From assembly GCA_017408625.1 (NCBI GenBank), contig JAFQUG010000061.1:1-8998 (forward strand): a DNA stretch of 8,998 nt. The letters are read 5' to 3'. This document shows, piece after piece, positions 6,010 to 8,998 of the stretch. The DNA comes from Clostridia bacterium (GTDB lineage Bacteria; Bacillota_A; Clostridia; Oscillospirales; CAG-272). Each line of letters opens with the position of its first letter. Position 1 is the first letter of the stretch. The translations under genes were made by a program, and so were the position numbers. The notes under the pieces are model-generated. The model did not search any database and had not been told where the DNA came from. It saw only the letters and a program-made list of their open reading frames with translations.

Positions 6010-7368
6010 ATGAAAACGATCAGATTTTTCTCTATGATCCTTGCGATGCTGATGCTCGGCGTTTGCTTTGTCGGCTGTGACGGCGGAAACGAAGAGACCA
6101 CAACTCCCGAGGATACCACGGCTCCCGAGGGGACTGCAGCTCCCGAGCAGACCACACCCGAAGAGACCACCGAAGAGCAGACCGAGCCCGAAAAGCCCGA
6201 GGAGCTGCTTGCTTACGACACCTACTACCTGGATACCTATATGAAGCCTATCTGGAAGGGCAAGTACATGTATAACGAGACTGTCATGTTCGTCGGCATG
6301 GACGACAAGGCGTCCTTGCTGTATACACCCGACGAGATCCTTTCCGTCACCTCTTACGACCTGAAAACGGTTTACGAGCAGGGCAAGGACTATGACCTTG
6401 TAGATGGGAAGCTGGTGCTGCTTGAGGGCACGCGCATTCCCGTCATCACCTTTGAGGAATACTATCACGAAACCGAGATCCCCGGTATGCCCGCACAGCT
6501 TGTTACCAAGTATGACGGAAAGCAATATTATACCTATTGGGGTGAGGGCGTTGTCATGACCCAGTGGCAGATCGCCGTGACCTACACGCACAGCCAGACC
6601 TGGGAGGGCTTTGTACCCGAGACCTCGAATCAGTTTGCAAAGCTGATCGCAAAGCTGGAGGCAGGTCAGGATGCTACCATGATCTTCTATGGCGACAGCA
6701 TCACCTTCGGCGCATCCTCGTCGGGTCTTTCCGGCACCAATCCTTACGCACCCTCTTATACCCAGCTGTTCACGCAGTACCTGGCGCAGAAGTACGGCTA
6801 TACCGTCAAGTACGTCAACACCGGCCTTACCGGTGCTGCAGTTCCTCCCGCAGAGGACACCGTGTTCGGTACAAACGGTACCATTACCTATATCAATCCC
6901 GCCGTGGGCGGTTGGACCAGTGCTGACGGCTTTAACAAGTTTGACGAATACGTCAAGCCCTTCGTAGAGCAGTACGGCTGTGATTTCTTCCTGCTGGCAT
7001 TCGGTATGAACGATGCAGGAAATTCCCCCAAGAACGAGCAGAAGGCGATCAAGAAGATCTCGGATAAGCTGTATGAGATCGCACCCGAGGCAGAGATGCT
7101 GCTTGTAGCGACCATGATCCCCAATCCCGAGGCTACCAACGGCTGGTACGGCAATCAGCACCGCTTTGAGAACGTGTTTGAAGCGCTTGCGGCAGACTAT
7201 GTAGAGGACGGTAAGTCCTGCGCCGTCGCTAAGATGACCACCATGAGCCAGAGAATTCTGGAGAACAAGCGCTTCCGCGACCATACCGGCAACAACATCA
7301 ACCATCCCAACGACTTCTTGAGCAGAATTTACGCACAGGTTGTTTACCAGACCGTGATCGGTTATTAA
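6010..7368 (+). CDS. SGNH/GDSL-hydrolase lipoprotein, probable carbohydrate esterase
   Basis: The chosen start is ATG at 6010, with GGAGG (6000-6004) 5 bases upstream. A TTG at 5998 would lie within or before the ribosome site. The 452-residue product begins with a lipoprotein signal peptide and lipobox FVGC (Cys23). A Thr/Glu/Pro-rich linker (about 24-66) follows, so the protein is likely anchored on the outer face of the membrane. An accessory domain (about 67-215) is followed by an SGNH hydrolase domain. There, MIFYGDSITFG carries the nucleophile S230, LLAFGMNDAG (block III GxND) lies at about 328-337, and NNINHPNDF carries the presumed catalytic H432. The position three before this His, usually Asp, is Asn, so it may use a Ser-His dyad as CE2 esterases do. 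The two-domain order also recalls CE2. Deacetylation of a surface or dietary polysaccharide is inferred. Confidence 0.85.
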   Translation: MKTIRFFSMILAMLMLGVCFVGCDGGNEETTTPEDTTAPEGTAAPEQTTPEETTEEQTEPEKPEELLAYDTYYLDTYMKPIWKGKYMYNETVMFVGMDDKASLLYTPDEILSVTSYDLKTVYEQGKDYDLVDGKLVLLEGTRIPVITFEEYYHETEIPGMPAQLVTKYDGKQYYTYWGEGVVMTQWQIAVTYTHSQTWEGFVPETSNQFAKLIAKLEAGQDATMIFYGDSITFGASSSGLSGTNPYAPSYTQLFTQYLAQKYGYTVKYVNTGLTGAAVPPAEDTVFGTNGTITYINPAVGGWTSADGFNKFDEYVKPFVEQYGCDFFLLAFGMNDAGNSPKNEQKAIKKISDKLYEIAPEAEMLLVATMIPNPEATNGWYGNQHRFENVFEALAADYVEDGKSCAVAKMTTMSQRILENKRFRDHTGNNINHPNDFLSRIYAQVVYQTVIGY

Positions 7369-7377
7369 GAAAAGCAA

Positions 7378-7410
7378 AAAAGCCTCGCATGCAAATGCGG
7401 GGCTTTTCTT
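7378..7410 (+). terminator. Intrinsic terminator after the SGNH lipoprotein gene
   Basis: AAAAGCCTCGCAT (7378-7390) pairs with ATGCGGGGCTTTT (7395-7407) around a GCAA loop, with one T-G wobble, then CTT. The last two T of this tail (7409-7410) are also the first two bases of the next promoter's TTGACA. Confidence 0.85.
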
Positions 7411-7437
7411 GACAATGATCGCAAAGCATGATAAAAT
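7409..7437 (+). promoter_or_regulatory. Extended -10 promoter for the AIM24-family/GH35 unit
   Basis: The -35 box TTGACA (7409-7414) is perfect, with a 17-base spacer, an extended -10 TGA (7429-7431) and the -10 box TAAAAT (7432-7437). The architecture matches the promoter at 2118-2146, including a shared GCAAAG just upstream of the TGA. The -35 box abuts the preceding terminator. Confidence 0.85.
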
Positions 7438-7469
7438 AAAAGCAAAGAAAGACCAAGGAGGTATGACTG

Positions 7470-8153
7470 ATGATCAAATATGAAATTCAAGGGGATTCGC
7501 TTCCCGTTGTGATCTGTTATCCCGAAGCAGGGCAAACGCTTTGCACAGAGAGAGGGGCTATGAGCTGGATGAGCCCCAATATGAAAATGGAAACAAACGC
7601 AGGCGGCTTTGGCAAGGCCATGGGCAGACTGTTTTCGGGCGAATCCGTGTTTTTGAACGAATATACCGCAGAGGGTCGCCCCGGCATGATCGCGTTTTCG
7701 TCCTCCTTCCCGGGATCGATCCTGCCTTTCCACGTCACGCCCGGTAACGGTATCATCGTGCAGAAAAAGGGCTTTTTGGCCATGGAGAAGGGACTGGATC
7801 TGTCCATCCATTTCCGCAAAAAGATCGGCCAAGGGTTGTTTGGCGGTGAAGGCTTTATCATGCAGAAGATCACGGGCGACGGCCTTGTGTTTATCGAGAT
7901 CGACGGCTACTGCAAGGAATATGAGCTTGCCGCAGGGCAGAGCATTATACTCGGCACAGGGTATCTTGCAGCCATGACCGAGACCTGCACCATGGATCTG
8001 GAAAGCGTCAAGGGCGCGAAAAACGTGCTGTTTGGCGGCGAGGGCTTCTTTAACACGCGTGTGACCGGCCCGGGTAAGATCTGGGTACAGTCCATGCCCA
8101 TTATGGCAACAGCGGCAGCCATTGCACCGTATATTCCCACAAGTAACGATTGA
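7470..8153 (+). CDS. AIM24 / TIGR00266-family protein of unknown function
   Basis: This 227-residue protein is of the AIM24 family (TIGR00266 group), small beta-rich proteins widespread in bacteria with no firmly established biochemical role. Family features include RGAMSWMSPNMKMET (29-42), the mid-protein YTAEGRPGMIAFSSSFPGSI region (65-84) and two related beta units. The units are GLFGGEGFIMQKITGDGLVFIE (122-143) and VLFGGEGFFNTRVTGPGKIWVQ (186-207), showing internal duplication of an LFGGEGF-TGxG pattern. It has no signal peptide or membrane segment except a mildly hydrophobic C-terminal stretch (MATAAAIAPYIP). The ribosome site AAGGAGG (7455-7461) lies 8 bases before ATG 7470; an out-of-frame ATG sits at 7463. 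It is the first gene of a unit with the GH35 gene 3 bases downstream. Confidence 0.88.
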   Translation: MIKYEIQGDSLPVVICYPEAGQTLCTERGAMSWMSPNMKMETNAGGFGKAMGRLFSGESVFLNEYTAEGRPGMIAFSSSFPGSILPFHVTPGNGIIVQKKGFLAMEKGLDLSIHFRKKIGQGLFGGEGFIMQKITGDGLVFIEIDGYCKEYELAAGQSIILGTGYLAAMTETCTMDLESVKGAKNVLFGGEGFFNTRVTGPGKIWVQSMPIMATAAAIAPYIPTSND

Positions 8154-8156
8154 GAT

Positions 8157-8998
8157 ATGGATATGAAGCACACATTTGCATACGAAAATGCACAATTTCT
8201 TTATGACGGTCAACCCGTGACCATTCTGTCTGGTGCTGTGCATTATTTCCGCACCCTTCCCGAGCAATGGGAGGACAGACTGCTCAAGCTCAAGGCATGT
8301 GGGCTCAATACGGTTGAGACCTATACCTGCTGGAATCTGCACGAACGCAAGGAAGGGCAGTTTGACTTCTCGGGGCTGCTTGATATTGAGAGATTTATCG
8401 AAACGGCAGAAAGGCTGGGGCTTTTCGTCATTCTTCGCCCCGGACCCTATATTTGCGCTGAATGGGATTTCGGTGGACTTCCTTCCTGGCTGCTCTCTTA
8501 TCCCGATATTGCGCTGCGCTGTGACGACCCCATGTACCTTGAAAAGGTCAAGCCGTATTATCGCGAGCTGCTCTCGCGTATCCGACCGCATCTGTGCACC
8601 AACGGCGGCAACGTCATCATGGTACAGGTCGAGAATGAATACGGTAGCTATGGCGACGATAAGGTCTATTTGCAAAAGATCGTGGATATCTACCGCGAAA
8701 ACGGCATTGATTGTCTGCTGTTCACCTCGGATGGCACGGCTAAGTGGATGCTGAGCGGTGGTACGCTGCCCGAGGTGCTGGCTGTGGCCAATTTCGGCAG
8801 CTATACCGAGCAGATTCTGACCTTGAACGAGTTCCAGAAGGATCGCCCCTTGATGTGCGGTGAGTTCTGGGACGGCTGGTTTGACCATTGGTACGAATCG
8901 GGCACGCAGCTGCGCCCCATCAAGGACATCGTGCGCGAGATCGAAAAGTTCTTTGATCTCGGCGCGTCCTTTAATCTGTATATGTTCCACGGCGGCAC
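8157..8998 (+). CDS. GH35 beta-galactosidase, N-terminal part (runs off the window)
   Basis: The open frame runs from ATG 8157 to the window edge with no stop, giving 280 residues of what should be a 580-700 residue enzyme. It is a clear family-35 beta-galactosidase barrel. Family matches include ILSGAVHYFRTLPEQWEDRL (23-42), GLNTVETYTCWNLHE (49-63), RPGPYICAEWDFGGLPSWL (94-112) and VQVENEYGSYG (156-166) with proton donor E161. LMCGEFWDGWF (232-242) carries nucleophile E236, and YMFHGG (275-280) follows. It hydrolyses terminal beta-galactosyl residues. No signal peptide is seen, so it is probably cytoplasmic and acts on imported oligosaccharides. ATG 8163 is an alternative in-frame start. Neither has a good ribosome site (only GAG at 8152-8154), so translation is probably coupled to the AIM24-family gene ending at 8153. 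Confidence 0.93.
   Translation, partial: MDMKHTFAYENAQFLYDGQPVTILSGAVHYFRTLPEQWEDRLLKLKACGLNTVETYTCWNLHERKEGQFDFSGLLDIERFIETAERLGLFVILRPGPYICAEWDFGGLPSWLLSYPDIALRCDDPMYLEKVKPYYRELLSRIRPHLCTNGGNVIMVQVENEYGSYGDDKVYLQKIVDIYRENGIDCLLFTSDGTAKWMLSGGTLPEVLAVANFGSYTEQILTLNEFQKDRPLMCGEFWDGWFDHWYESGTQLRPIKDIVREIEKFFDLGASFNLYMFHGG

Noticed and set aside
6090..6215. Tandem repeat or CRISPR-like pattern in the lipoprotein gene
   Set aside because: The recurring CCCGAG and ACCAC units come from codons of the Thr/Glu/Pro linker. Spacing is irregular and there are no unique spacers.
5497..7377. A 626-codon minus-strand open frame across dut and the SGNH lipoprotein gene
   Set aside because: The opposite strand encodes dUTPase with all five motifs and a lipoprotein with SGNH blocks. 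The antisense product is low-complexity and Leu/Gly-rich.
7365..8990. A 541-codon minus-strand open frame across the AIM24 and GH35 genes
   Set aside because: Both plus-strand genes are well supported by family motifs. The antisense frame has no domain or ribosome site I can support.

Overview
The window reads as an ordinary chromosomal stretch of a moderately GC-rich Gram-positive bacterium, most likely an uncultured gut-type Clostridia member. The support is strong AAGGAGG-type ribosome sites, a lipoprotein with a Thr/Glu/Pro linker, sigma-A-like promoters with 17-bp spacers, and a clostridial-looking set of carbohydrate genes. The taxon is an inference; no rRNA gene is present.

Layout: positions 1-287 hold the end of an upstream unit (terminator 73-101), a GC-rich repetitive stretch, and a long hairpin whose 3' arm carries the ribosome site of the first gene. 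288-2099 encodes a full-length GlgB (glycogen branching enzyme) homologue whose catalytic motifs are all changed, so it is probably a pseudoenzyme. 2180-3595 encodes a MOP-superfamily polysaccharide flippase with its own promoter. 3761-4102 is rplS (ribosomal protein L19), with its own promoter and a possible leader structure. It ends in a bidirectional terminator facing the convergent gene at 4323-5390, a Gfo/Idh/MocA-type NAD(P)-dependent oxidoreductase that has its own terminator. Between the two terminators lies a hairpin-rich stretch of about 130 bases.

From a divergent intergenic region run dut (dUTPase, 5530-5967) and an SGNH/GDSL-hydrolase lipoprotein (6010-7368), probably one transcript ended by a terminator at 7378-7410. 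A promoter abutting that terminator drives an AIM24/TIGR00266-family gene (7470-8153). Three bases after its stop begins a GH35 beta-galactosidase (8157 to past the window edge).

The genes do not form one obvious pathway. Polysaccharide handling recurs: glycogen-type fold, flippase, sugar-type oxidoreductase, probable carbohydrate esterase and beta-galactosidase. Housekeeping genes (rplS, dut) are interspersed. I see no mobile element, CRISPR array, tRNA, rRNA or defence system. The best candidate for something undescribed is the catalytically dead branching-enzyme homologue, with its start site buried in a hairpin.
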